Shown in pieces: positions 1 through 8,548 of a stretch of DNA of 64,000 bases (the first letter of the stretch is position 1; each line of letters begins with the position of its first letter). The stretch is from positions 124,001 to 188,000 of the forward strand of contig JAEWHE010000014.1 of the NCBI GenBank assembly GCA_023387965.1, written 5' to 3'. The translations under genes and the position numbers were made by a program. Under the pieces are notes generated by a model. The model saw only the letters and a list, made by a program, of their open reading frames with translations, ran no database searches and was not told where the DNA came from. The stretch comes from Bacteroidota bacterium. GTDB taxonomy: Bacteria; Bacteroidota; Bacteroidia; Flavobacteriales; Flavobacteriaceae.

Positions 1-2
1 TC

Positions 3-3000
3 ATGCGAAGAATCATCCAATCAACGGGTGTTGAAGTCATCCATCTGGGGCATGACAGAAGTGTGGAAGAGGTTGTAAATACTGCCATTCAAGAAGATGC
101 AAATGCCATCGCCATGACTTCCTATCAAGGTGGTCACAACGAATATTTCAAATATATGTACGACCTTTTGAAAGAAAAAGGAGCGGGACATATCAAAATT
201 TTCGGAGGAGGAGGAGGAGTAATCCTTCCAGATGAAATCAAGGATTTACAGGATTACGGAATTACGAGAATTTATGCTCCAGACGATGGACGTGAATTAG
301 GTTTGCAAGGAATGATCAATGATTTGGTTCAAAAATCAGATTTTCCAATCGGAGATAAATTGAATGGTGAAGCCAAACATTTGGAGGAAAAAAATCCAAC
401 GGCAATTGCCCGTGTGATTTCTTCTGCTGAAAATTTCCCAGAAATAGCTAAGGAAACTTTGGATACAATCCATAAGCAAAATGAAACTAGCAAAATCCCA
501 GTTTTAGGAATTACTGGAACGGGTGGAGCAGGAAAATCATCTTTGGTAGATGAATTGGTTAGAAGATTTCTTATCGATTTTCCAGAAAAAACAATCGGAT
601 TGATTTCTGTCGATCCTTCGAAAAGAAAAACGGGTGGTGCTTTATTGGGAGATAGAATCCGAATGAATGCGATCAATAATCCTCGTGTTTATATGCGTTC
701 GCTGGCGACACGTCAATCGAATTTGGCTTTGTCAAAATATGTTGCCGAAGCGATTCAGGTTTTGAAAGCGGCAAAATATGACATTATTATATTGGAAACT
801 TCTGGAATCGGACAATCGGATACAGAAATTATGGACCATTCTGATGTTTCATTATACGTAATGACTCCTGAATTTGGTGCCGCAACGCAATTGGAAAAAA
901 TCGATATGCTTGATTTTGCTGATTTGGTGGCCATCAATAAATTTGACAAGAGAGGTTCATTGGATGCTTTGCGCGATGTGAAAAAGCAATTCCAACGCAA
1001 TCACAATCTTTGGGATGCAAATCCAGATGATTTGCCAGTTTTCGGAACGATTGCTTCGCAGTTTAACGATCCGGGAATGAATACGCTTTACAAGGCAATC
1101 ATGGATAAGATTGTAGAGAAAACCGAATCTGATTTGGTTTCTACTTTCGAAATTACACGTGAGATGAGCGAGAAAATCTTCGTGATTCCGCCACACAGAA
1201 CGCGTTATTTGTCTGAAATAGCTGAAAACAATAGAAAATACGATGCGACTGCTTTAACGCAACAGCAAGTAGCACAAAAATTATACGGAATCTTCAAAAC
1301 CATCGAATCGGTTTCAGGGAAAAAACCTGAGATTACTAAAGCTGGAATCAATGATGATTCAGTTTACAAGAGTGCAATTCAAGGTGAGGACGAAAACAGA
1401 ATTTTCCTGAATTTACTTTTGAACCAATTCGATAAAGTAAAAATGGACTTGGACCCTTACAATTGGGAGATTATCCAGACTTGGGACGAAAAAGTAAACA
1501 AGTACAAGAATCCTGTCTATACTTTTAAAGTGCGTGACAAGGAAATCAAAATTGCAACACATACAGAATCATTATCACATTCTCAAATCCCAAAAGTGGC
1601 TTTGCCTAAATACGAAGCTTGGGGTGATATCTTGAGATGGTGTTTGCAAGAAAATGTTCCTGGTGAATTTCCTTTTACGTCAGGATTGTATCCTTTCAAA
1701 AGAGAAGGTGAGGATCCATCGAGGATGTTTGCTGGTGAAGGTGGTCCAGAAAGAACAAACAAGCGTTTCCATTATGTGAGTGCTGGTTTGCCTGCAAAGC
1801 GTCTTTCTACAGCTTTTGATAGTGTGACGTTGTACGGAAACGATCCGCATTTGCGTCCGGATATTTATGGAAAAATCGGTAATGCCGGTGTTTCGATTTG
1901 TTGTTTGGATGATGCGAAGAAATTGTATTCTGGTTTTAATTTGGCGCATCCGTTGACTTCTGTGAGTATGACCATTAACGGTCCAGCTCCGATGTTGCTT
2001 GGATTTTTTATGAACGCGGCGATTGATCAGCAGTGTGAGATTTACATCAAAGAAAATAATTTGGTAGATGAAGTTGAAACTACAATCAATGAAATCTACA
2101 AGAAAAAAGGTCAAGAGCGACCACAATATAATGGTGATCTTCCGGCTGGAAATGATGGTTTAGGATTGATGCTTTTGGGTGTAACTGGAGATCAGGTTTT
2201 GCCAGAAGCGGTTTACAATGAAATCAAAGTGAGAACGCTTTCACAGGTTCGTGGAACGGTACAGGCAGATATTTTAAAGGAAGATCAAGCTCAGAACACT
2301 TGTATTTTCTCAACGGAGTTTGCTTTGAGATTGATGGGTGACGTTCAGGAGTTTTTCATCAAAAATAATGTTAGAAACTTCTATTCAGTTTCTATTTCGG
2401 GGTATCATATTGCGGAAGCTGGGGCGAATCCGATTACGCAATTGGCGTTTACCTTGGCAAATGGTTTCACTTATGTGGAATATTATTTGAGCCGTGGAAT
2501 GGACATCAATGATTTTGGACCAAACTTGTCTTTCTTCTTCTCAAACGGAATTGATCCGGAATATGCCGTGATCGGACGTGTGGCGCGAAAAATTTGGGCG
2601 AAAGCCTTGAAAAACAAATATGGAGCCAACGAAAGAGCACAGATGTTGAAATACCACATTCAAACTTCGGGACGTTCATTGCACGCCCAGGAGATTGATT
2701 TTAATGATATTCGTACGACTTTGCAGGCTTTGTATGCGATTTATGATAATTGTAATTCATTGCATACTAACGCTTATGACGAAGCGATTACAACTCCAAC
2801 GGAAGAATCGGTTCGTAGAGCAATGGCAATTCAGTTGATTATCAATAAGGAATTAGGTTTGGCGAAAAATGAAAACCCGATTCAAGGTTCGTTTATTATT
2901 GAAGAATTGACGGATTTAGTGGAAGAAGCTGTGTTGCAGGAATTCGACAGGATTACCGAAAGAGGTGGTGTTTTGGGAGCAATGGAAACAATGTACCAAC

Positions 3001-3350
3001 GTTCGAAAATTCAAGAGGAAAGTATGTACTATGAAATGCTGAAACACACAGGCGAATTCCCTATCATAGGTGTGAATACGTTCTTGAGTTCAAAAGGTTC
3101 GCCAACTGTGATTCCGGCGGAAGTTATCCGTGCAACCGAAGAAGAGAAACAGTTTCAGATTGATATGTTGGATAATTTACATCAATTTTATTCTGACAGG
3201 ACTAAAAATGAACTATCTGTGATTCAAGATATTGCCATTAACAACAAAAATATTTTTGAGCAATTGATGGAAACCACTAAATATTGTTCATTGGGAGAAA
3301 TCACTTCTTCGTTGTTTGAAGTTGGAGGACAATACCGAAGAAATATGTAG
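3..3350 (+). CDS. icmF: Fused isobutyryl-CoA mutase (IcmF), 5' end cut by the window
   Basis: This is an adenosylcobalamin-dependent acyl-CoA mutase fused to its own MeaB-like G-protein chaperone. IcmF enzymes interconvert isobutyryl-CoA and n-butyryl-CoA. The visible part starts inside the B12-binding domain (about residues 1-110, ending in a Gly-rich turn near residue 70). A GTPase domain follows with a P-loop (GTGGAGKSS, about residue 170) and a NKFD base-recognition motif (about 311). The large mutase barrel runs from about 540 to the end. The first visible ATG is internal: the DxHxxG-type segment carrying the cobalt-ligating histidine normally lies just upstream, so the gene begins outside the window. 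Domain order separates it from two-subunit methylmalonyl-CoA mutases; substrate preference cannot be read from sequence alone. Confident as a fused mutase, less so on the exact substrate. Confidence 0.9.
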   Translation: MRRIIQSTGVEVIHLGHDRSVEEVVNTAIQEDANAIAMTSYQGGHNEYFKYMYDLLKEKGAGHIKIFGGGGGVILPDEIKDLQDYGITRIYAPDDGRELGLQGMINDLVQKSDFPIGDKLNGEAKHLEEKNPTAIARVISSAENFPEIAKETLDTIHKQNETSKIPVLGITGTGGAGKSSLVDELVRRFLIDFPEKTIGLISVDPSKRKTGGALLGDRIRMNAINNPRVYMRSLATRQSNLALSKYVAEAIQVLKAAKYDIIILETSGIGQSDTEIMDHSDVSLYVMTPEFGAATQLEKIDMLDFADLVAINKFDKRGSLDALRDVKKQFQRNHNLWDANPDDLPVFGTIASQFNDPGMNTLYKAIMDKIVEKTESDLVSTFEITREMSEKIFVIPPHRTRYLSEIAENNRKYDATALTQQQVAQKLYGIFKTIESVSGKKPEITKAGINDDSVYKSAIQGEDENRIFLNLLLNQFDKVKMDLDPYNWEIIQTWDEKVNKYKNPVYTFKVRDKEIKIATHTESLSHSQIPKVALPKYEAWGDILRWCLQENVPGEFPFTSGLYPFKREGEDPSRMFAGEGGPERTNKRFHYVSAGLPAKRLSTAFDSVTLYGNDPHLRPDIYGKIGNAGVSICCLDDAKKLYSGFNLAHPLTSVSMTINGPAPMLLGFFMNAAIDQQCEIYIKENNLVDEVETTINEIYKKKGQERPQYNGDLPAGNDGLGLMLLGVTGDQVLPEAVYNEIKVRTLSQVRGTVQADILKEDQAQNTCIFSTEFALRLMGDVQEFFIKNNVRNFYSVSISGYHIAEAGANPITQLAFTLANGFTYVEYYLSRGMDINDFGPNLSFFFSNGIDPEYAVIGRVARKIWAKALKNKYGANERAQMLKYHIQTSGRSLHAQEIDFNDIRTTLQALYAIYDNCNSLHTNAYDEAITTPTEESVRRAMAIQLIINKELGLAKNENPIQGSFIIEELTDLVEEAVLQEFDRITERGGVLGAMETMYQRSKIQEESMYYEMLKHTGEFPIIGVNTFLSSKGSPTVIPAEVIRATEEEKQFQIDMLDNLHQFYSDRTKNELSVIQDIAINNKNIFEQLMETTKYCSLGEITSSLFEVGGQYRRNM

Positions 3351-3377
3351 TTTTTAGAAGCAAGATACAAGAGCAAA

Positions 3378-3420
3378 GAGAAAAGGCCTTTTAGAAGAGG
3401 TCTTTTCTCATTTTAGTTTT
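3378..3420 (+). terminator. Rho-independent terminator after icmF
   Basis: Hairpin with arms GAGAAAAGGCC and GGTCTTTTCTC (one G-T wobble) around a short loop, followed by a T-rich run. It lies 28 nt after the icmF stop codon. Confidence 0.75.
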
Positions 3421-3630
3421 TTGGAGCATTTTTTTGTTTCGCTTTTGGCAAAAAAAATATCAGAGCAATTTAGAAGCGAGAAAAACGTATATTTTTCTCA
3501 AAAATAAAATGCTATAAACTTTTTAGAAAATCGTGTAAGAAAACACAACTGCTTCGGCCGTATGTTTGTAAAAGAATTTACGAGCTGGGGGGCTTTTAAG
3601 TTTGTAAGATACGAAATGTATGGGTAAAGA
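3421..3630. other. Gene-free stretch, possible small RNA
   Basis: This stretch lies between two terminators and holds no credible reading frame. Two TAnnTTTG-type -7 elements are visible, TATGTTTG at 3561-3568 and TAAGTTTG at 3597-3604, without a clear -33 partner. A transcript begun here would end at the terminator at 3631-3658, giving an RNA of roughly 50-90 nt. It could also be a leader of the next small gene. I recognise no known RNA family. Confidence 0.3.
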
Positions 3631-3658
3631 GAGGTTCCAACTTTGGAACCTCTTTTTT
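3631..3658 (+). terminator. Strong intrinsic terminator with no gene directly upstream
   Basis: Perfect 8-bp stem, GAGGTTCC paired with GGAACCTC, followed by six T. It lies about 220 bases after the icmF terminator, with no coding sequence between the two, and ends 29 nt before the next likely start codon. Confidence 0.8.
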
Positions 3659-3687
3659 ATTGAGTAGAATTGATTAATTTTGAAACG

Positions 3688-3930
3688 ATGAAAAAGAAAT
3701 TAAAAGAAGAAATCCTGCTGAAAGACGCGTCTGTCAAAAAAGTGCAATTCGATAAAATTTGGTTTTACGATTTAAAAGATATGGAAGATTATCTTGAAGA
3801 AAGTTTGAGCGAGGTTGAAACCGTTCACTTGCCTTTTATGATTGACGGCGAAAAAATTAATACCAAATGCGCTACTTTGGAAGATATTGAAAGAGTCCGA
3901 AAGGAAAAAGCGGGCGAAAAAAATATTTGA
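3688..3930 (+). CDS. Small hypothetical protein
   Basis: An 80-residue charged protein with no signal peptide or membrane segment, so probably cytoplasmic. The ATG at 3688 is preferred over a TTG at 3670 because the protein then begins with a normal Lys-rich start. Glu and Lys dominate and one predicted helix (about 28-45) is strongly acidic. Its stop codon overlaps the TTG start of the next gene, so the two are probably translationally coupled. I do not recognise a family and propose no function. Confidence 0.6.
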   Translation: MKKKLKEEILLKDASVKKVQFDKIWFYDLKDMEDYLEESLSEVETVHLPFMIDGEKINTKCATLEDIERVRKEKAGEKNI

Positions 3931-4784
3931 TTTTGAAAATTTTCTGGCTCATTTTGTTCACTGCTACAATTGCGCAAGCTCAAAAACTGAAGCCTGAATT
4001 TTCTGTTGTACTTTCTGATAGCATTAGGGAAACTTCTGGGTTGGTATTTACAAATGACGGTTTGTGGACGCATAACGATGATACGGATACCAATATTTAC
4101 CAACTCGATACTATTTCGGGAAAAATTATCAATACTATTTTTTTGCCAAATGTAAAAAACAAAGATTGGGAAGAAATTGATGCTGACGAAAATTACTTCT
4201 ACATTGGCGATTTTGGCAATAATGTAAAGGGAAATCGTCGTGATTTGCAATTGCTTCGGGTGGATAAAGTTTCCAAAAAAATTGATACAATTGCTTTCCG
4301 ATACTCAGATCAAGAAAATTTTTTGCCCGAAAAACCTAACAAAACCGATTTTGACGGAGAAGCTTTTGTAGTAACTGAAAATTATATTTTTATTTTCACC
4401 AAACAATGGAAATCGAAAAAAACCACCGTTTATCAATTGCCTAAAACGCCCGGAAACTTTCTGGCGAAACGAATGGGGGAATTCAATGTGAAAGGCCTGA
4501 TTACAGGCGGAACATTTGTCGATAAAACTTTGGTTTTTTGTGGTTATAACAAAAAGGTAAAGCCGTTTTTATTTTTTGTGTATGATTTTGATGAAAATTT
4601 TTCTAGCGATTTTAAGACAAAAAAAATAAAACTGAAATTACCGTTTCATCAAGTGGAAGGAATCACTTCAACTGACGGAAAATGGTTCTATTTTACAAAC
4701 GAAAAACTTCAAGTTCAGCCGTTTATAAATGTAAAAGCAAAATTGCATAAAATCAATTTGTCCCAATTTGTTTCGCCTGAATAA
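3927..4784 (+). CDS. Secreted beta-propeller-like protein
   Basis: An exported protein of about 285 residues. A short hydrophobic signal peptide ends at AQAQ (about residue 19). The rest has repeated strand-rich blocks with aromatic/Asp turns (such as LWTHNDDTD and FYIGDFGNN) and a VEGITS motif near the end, a pattern seen in propeller proteins of the phytase-like esterase type. No catalytic residues are assigned. There is no ATG near the 5' end: the candidates are TTG at 3927, overlapping the previous stop codon, or TTG at 3933. The second gives a more typical signal peptide (MKIFW). Function unknown. Confidence 0.65.
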   Translation: MILKIFWLILFTATIAQAQKLKPEFSVVLSDSIRETSGLVFTNDGLWTHNDDTDTNIYQLDTISGKIINTIFLPNVKNKDWEEIDADENYFYIGDFGNNVKGNRRDLQLLRVDKVSKKIDTIAFRYSDQENFLPEKPNKTDFDGEAFVVTENYIFIFTKQWKSKKTTVYQLPKTPGNFLAKRMGEFNVKGLITGGTFVDKTLVFCGYNKKVKPFLFFVYDFDENFSSDFKTKKIKLKLPFHQVEGITSTDGKWFYFTNEKLQVQPFINVKAKLHKINLSQFVSPE

Positions 4785-4890
4785 ATTATTCAAAAACACT
4801 TCAAAACATAAATTTGTCAGAAAAAACATTATGATATTTTTTTTGGCTCTATTTTTGGAATATATTTATAAACCTTAAAAAATTTAAATT

Positions 4891-5412
4891 ATGAAAAAGA
4901 TATTTTTACTCCTGACGGTTGCGGCTACGACGTTTTTTACAAGTTGTAATAACGACGACAATGTAAATAACTTTCAGGATAACGACACCATCGCTGAAGT
5001 TTTTGAGATTAGAAACGTGAACTTTATGGGAACTTCTGGCTACGAAATTTTTTACGAATTCGGGCAATTTCCACTTTATGATTCTGATATGATTTTGGTT
5101 TATCGCTTGGCTGCTGTAGAAAATGGTCGTGATGTTTGGGAATTGTTGCCAAAAACAGTTTATTTTGACAATGGTACTGAATTAGATTACAACTATGATT
5201 TCACAACGCAGGATATCCGAATTTATATGTCAGGAACTTTAGATCTTGCATCTGTTCCGGAATTTACTCAAAATCAGTTGTTTAGAGTAGTAATTATTCC
5301 AGGATTTTTGTCAAATAGAGGCGGAAATTCTTTTGATGTGAATGATTATCAATCGGTTATTGACTTCCATGGAATTAGCGATGCAAATCCTGCACAGTTA
5401 ACCAAGAAATAA
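4891..5412 (+). CDS. Hypothetical lipoprotein
   Basis: A 173-residue protein with a lipoprotein signal: Lys-rich start, hydrophobic stretch, then the lipobox FTSC with Cys at about residue 19. The NNDDN run after the Cys is typical of Flavobacterium outer-membrane lipoproteins. The mature part is acidic and strand-rich with no family signature I recognise. It has its own leader and is closed by a strong terminator, so it is probably a single transcription unit. Confidence 0.75.
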   Translation: MKKIFLLLTVAATTFFTSCNNDDNVNNFQDNDTIAEVFEIRNVNFMGTSGYEIFYEFGQFPLYDSDMILVYRLAAVENGRDVWELLPKTVYFDNGTELDYNYDFTTQDIRIYMSGTLDLASVPEFTQNQLFRVVIIPGFLSNRGGNSFDVNDYQSVIDFHGISDANPAQLTKK

Positions 5413-5423
5413 TAAAAATGGAA

Positions 5424-5455
5424 AACCGAACTCTTATTAAGTTCGGTTTGTTTTA
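5424..5455 (+). terminator. Terminator after the lipoprotein gene
   Basis: Stem AACCGAAC / GTTCGGTT around a 9-nt loop followed by GTTTT. Confidence 0.8.
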
Positions 5456-5460
5456 TAAAT

Positions 5461-5495
5461 AAAAAAGCCGGAAGTCGTAGTGATTTCCGGCTTTT
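5461..5495. terminator. Bidirectional terminator between convergent genes
   Basis: AAAAAGCCGGAA pairs with TTTCCGGCTTTTT. A-run and T-run on the two sides let it end the + strand lipoprotein transcript and the minus-strand glycosyltransferase gene. Confidence 0.8.
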
Positions 5496-5511
5496 TCGTG
5501 TGAATTAATAA

Positions 5512-7869
5512 CTAAGCTTTTAGTAAAATTTGCTTTGCAGCTTTTAGTTTTTTTCTGAAATAAACCGTGTTGGCATTCCCAAAATATTTTGAAATGGTCA
5601 ATCTTGCAATGAAGTAACTCAAAGTTGATTCGGCACCTTGGTTGAGGTTCACATTTTTTTCTTCTAAACCGTCAAAACAGCCACCAGTACAAGGATTGTA
5701 GATAATTTGTTGCAAGTGATTGTTTCCTAAAAACCAATTAAATGCGGTTTCCATTTTGATTAAATAATCTTCGTCTTTGAAAATATCATGGAATTTTCTC
5801 AATGCCAAAATCGTATATGCGACATCAATCGGTTGTTCGCCGTACAAATCTTTTTCCTGACCTTTTACATGCCAAGATCTGTTGGAAATCACTCGAATTT
5901 GATTTTCCGTAAAAATATTATCTAACAAAAATTTGAACGATTCTTTGGCGATTGCGCCGTATTTTTCTTCGCTGGTAACCGCATACGCACAAAGTAAAGC
6001 TTCCGGTAAAACACTGTTAGCATACGTGAGATAACTTTCGAACCAGTTCCATCCTTCGTGCGCTTCGTTTTCATACATTGCTGCTAACTTATCAGCTAAA
6101 ATCTTGATACTGATTGCGTTATTCATATCTTTTGTTTGTCGATTATAGTAATACAAACCTTTGATAACAAAAGCCATAGCTCTTGGTGAATGAATTTTGT
6201 CAATATTTTCGATAGCTCTTTGGAAAACAGCTGTAGCTTTTTTAGTGAAATTGGAAGGTAAAATTGGCGAAAGCGAAATTAAATATCCCAAGGCCCAAAT
6301 AGCTCTTCCGCAACTGTCTTCGAGGTTTACCGCATTATTTTGTGGCGTAAAATTTTTATTCACATCTACATAATTCAGAAATAAGCCGCTGCGTTGTTGG
6401 CAAAATTCAATGAAATTGAGATAGAGCGAAATATATTTTAAGTCGTCGATGTTTTTGTCAAATTTATAATTTTGGCAAAGTGCGATAAGTGCTCTCGCGT
6501 TGTCATCTAAAGTATAACCAGAATTTGGATCAGGTTTGTTGAGTTTGCAAAACTGAAACATCGCAAAATCATCCGTCATTTTTTTGATATGACTCGAATT
6601 CACTTCGGGGTTTCGGTAATGCAACTGAATAGTATTATTTGACGCTTTTCGAAACAACACCGCATGTGCTACCGCCGAATTTTCCCAAGCCGTTGGCATA
6701 ATTTTGTGCAAACCGTTCATCATCATATTTTTGCGTAAGCCAATATCAAAAATTAATCGGTTTACGGCTTCCGCCAATTGAGTTGAATTTCCAAAATCGA
6801 AAGTCAATCCTGAACCGTCTTTCAACATTTCCTTCGCGTGAGGAATTGGCGTGGAAACAATGGCACAACCACAACTCATGGCATAGCTAAAAGTTCCGGA
6901 AACCGCTTGATTTGGGTCTTTCGAAGTAAACAGATAAATATCCGTTAGTTGTAAATAATCCAAGAGTTCGTTAAGTGGAAGGTATTTATTCACGAATTGC
7001 ACATTATTTTCCAAATTCAATTCTTTGATTTTTGCTTCAAGCATTTCGCGATAGGATTCACCTTCGTTAATGACAACTCCAGGATGGGTTTTTCCAATAA
7101 TTAAAAATAATACTTCAGGACTTTTATTTACAATTTTCGGCAAAGCATCAAGGGTAGTTTCAATTGATTTTCCGCTGCTTAATAATCCAAAAGTAGATAA
7201 AATTTTTCTGCCTTTTACGCCGTATTTTGCTTTCAAAACATTTTTGTCGGCATACGGAACAAGGTGCGTTCCATGCGGAATCACGGCAATTTTTTCGGCA
7301 TCAACTACATAATCTTCCTGAAGAATTTCTGCTGAACTTTCCGTCATCACGATTAAATGATCGGCTCGATCTAAAATGTGCTGAACCCGAGCTTTAAAAA
7401 CTTCGTCAGGACGTGGTAAAACAGTGTGGAAAGCTACCACGAGCGGTTTTTTGATATCTGTGATAAATTGTTGAAATCGGTCAAAATTTTCCGCAAACAA
7501 TCCAAATTCGTGTTGTAACACTACGACTTTAATATTATCATTTGTATTGATTGCTTTTGTAATGGCGTCGTAAGAACTGGTTTCAGAAGTGTTTAAAGTA
7601 TATTTCACTTCAGAATCGTGATATAAATGACGTTCATTATTATTTTCCAAAGCACAAACCGTTAGCTCAAAAGAACTTACATATTGCTTGTTCAGTGCCG
7701 TCATCAAATCCTGCGAATAGGTCGCGATGCCACATTCGCGTGGCGGATACGAGGTGATGAACAAAATTTCTGGCAAATCAATTTCGTCAGAAAGCAAGTA
7801 ATTTACTTTCGAAGGAAAAACGTTTTTAAATGTTTCCGGGGCTTGTGTGTTGGTTTTTTTCGACTTCAT
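5512..7869 (-). CDS. GT4-type glycosyltransferase with C-terminal alpha/alpha domain
   Basis: A 785-residue cytoplasmic protein. Residues about 30-410 form a GT-B retaining glycosyltransferase: the N-terminal motif SYPPRECGIATYSQDL (about 40-55), a Gly-rich turn with a basic residue (LLSSGKSIETT), and the donor-binding segment AVSGTFSYAMSCGCAIVSTP. Residues about 440-785 resemble the (alpha/alpha)-barrel fold of glycosidases, with DDNARALIAL and CGRAIWALGY. Glycosyltransferases of this two-domain form occur in Bacteroidota, often near mannan-processing enzymes, but no such neighbour is present here. It probably builds a glycan or glycolipid from a nucleotide sugar; donor and acceptor are unknown. 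It follows the small YtxH-like gene on the same strand. Confidence 0.8.
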   Translation of the reverse strand: MKSKKTNTQAPETFKNVFPSKVNYLLSDEIDLPEILFITSYPPRECGIATYSQDLMTALNKQYVSSFELTVCALENNNERHLYHDSEVKYTLNTSETSSYDAITKAINTNDNIKVVVLQHEFGLFAENFDRFQQFITDIKKPLVVAFHTVLPRPDEVFKARVQHILDRADHLIVMTESSAEILQEDYVVDAEKIAVIPHGTHLVPYADKNVLKAKYGVKGRKILSTFGLLSSGKSIETTLDALPKIVNKSPEVLFLIIGKTHPGVVINEGESYREMLEAKIKELNLENNVQFVNKYLPLNELLDYLQLTDIYLFTSKDPNQAVSGTFSYAMSCGCAIVSTPIPHAKEMLKDGSGLTFDFGNSTQLAEAVNRLIFDIGLRKNMMMNGLHKIMPTAWENSAVAHAVLFRKASNNTIQLHYRNPEVNSSHIKKMTDDFAMFQFCKLNKPDPNSGYTLDDNARALIALCQNYKFDKNIDDLKYISLYLNFIEFCQQRSGLFLNYVDVNKNFTPQNNAVNLEDSCGRAIWALGYLISLSPILPSNFTKKATAVFQRAIENIDKIHSPRAMAFVIKGLYYYNRQTKDMNNAISIKILADKLAAMYENEAHEGWNWFESYLTYANSVLPEALLCAYAVTSEEKYGAIAKESFKFLLDNIFTENQIRVISNRSWHVKGQEKDLYGEQPIDVAYTILALRKFHDIFKDEDYLIKMETAFNWFLGNNHLQQIIYNPCTGGCFDGLEEKNVNLNQGAESTLSYFIARLTISKYFGNANTVYFRKKLKAAKQILLKA

Positions 7870-7911
7870 GTTTCAATTTTTTTACCGGTTAGTGGTTCAG
7901 TTCAGACAGAA

Positions 7912-8175
7912 TTAGTTAGTGTTTTTTGCAATCCAGTCATTAGCTCTGTCTTTAGCTTGATTGACTAAATTTTCACCAGTTTCTGCATGTTGACTTAATT
8001 CTCTTTGTGCTTTTCGTTGGAGCTCGCTCAATTTTCCTTTAAAATGATCTTTTGCACTTTCTGCTTTTTCAAGAAATTTTTGCTTTTTCGATTTATTTTT
8101 AGCGGTCAAAATTCCTACGATTGCAAGGGCTGCAACTCCCGCTGCTACACCCAAAATAATTTTTTTAGAGCTCAT
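7912..8175 (-). CDS. YtxH-like small membrane-anchored protein
   Basis: An 87-residue protein with one N-terminal membrane segment (about residues 6-23, GVAAGVAALAIVGIL), a Lys-rich stop-transfer patch, and an amphipathic helical tail rich in Lys, Glu and Gln. This is the layout of YtxH/general-stress small proteins. ATG at 8175 (MSSKK) is chosen rather than an upstream ATG at 8223 because it puts the membrane segment at the usual place. It lies 42 nt upstream of the glycosyltransferase gene, so the two may be co-transcribed. Role unknown; related proteins are often stress-induced. Confidence 0.7.
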   Translation of the reverse strand: MSSKKIILGVAAGVAALAIVGILTAKNKSKKQKFLEKAESAKDHFKGKLSELQRKAQRELSQHAETGENLVNQAKDRANDWIAKNTN

Positions 8176-8223
8176 AATACGTTGTGATTTGTGTTTATAA
8201 TTTGTTTCAAAATCATTGTTCAT

Positions 8224-8500
8224 CTAAATTAACTAAAAGTAGTTCATCTTTATTTGTTGTTATAAAATGTTTAACATTATTGATTTTTAGGCTAAATTTT
8301 TAATAATATCTTCAATCAAATATACATTGTATTGAATATTATATAATTTTAAGGTCATTTTACATAATTACAATTAAAAAGTTTTCGGAGTTTATTCTTT
8401 GCAGGTGCTAAACTCTGAAATTTTAGGGGTGGTGTTATGCTTAAATTAATTTTAAATTAATTATACCCTAAAAAAATAGGGGTAACGTTCATTGTATGAT
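8224..8500. other. AT-rich divergent region upstream of glnN
   Basis: No coding sequence. It contains two AGGGGT blocks, TTTTAGGGGTGG at about 8420 and an imperfect palindrome TACCCTA-A6-TAGGGGTA at about 8464-8484, and between them TTAAATTAATTTTAAATTAA. The palindrome lies about 65 nt upstream of the glnN ATG, where a nitrogen-responsive regulator could bind. This is inference; no regulator is identified. Confidence 0.35.
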
Positions 8501-8508
8501 AAATTTTG

Positions 8509-8516
8509 TATTTTTG
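8509..8516 (+). promoter_or_regulatory. Candidate -7 element of the glnN promoter
   Basis: TATTTTTG fits the Bacteroidota -7 consensus TAnnTTTG and lies 32 nt upstream of the glnN ATG. A TTG at 8492-8494 is closer than the usual 17-19 nt spacing, so the -33 element is uncertain. Confidence 0.45.
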
Positions 8517-8548
8517 TATCCGAAAAATAATTTTAAAATAAACTAATT

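Noticed and set aside
3..3. True start codon of icmF at the first ATG
   Set aside because: The B12-binding domain would lack its cobalt-ligand segment; the real start is outside the window.
1680..2126. 148-codon open frame opposite icmF
   Set aside because: A shadow of the coding strand: no family signature, no signal, and within a strongly conserved mutase domain.
8420..8440. A GG-N10-GC spacing resembling a sigma-54 promoter upstream of glnN
   Set aside because: The surrounding bases differ too much from TGGCAC-N5-TTGC, and a TAnnTTTG element lies closer to the gene.
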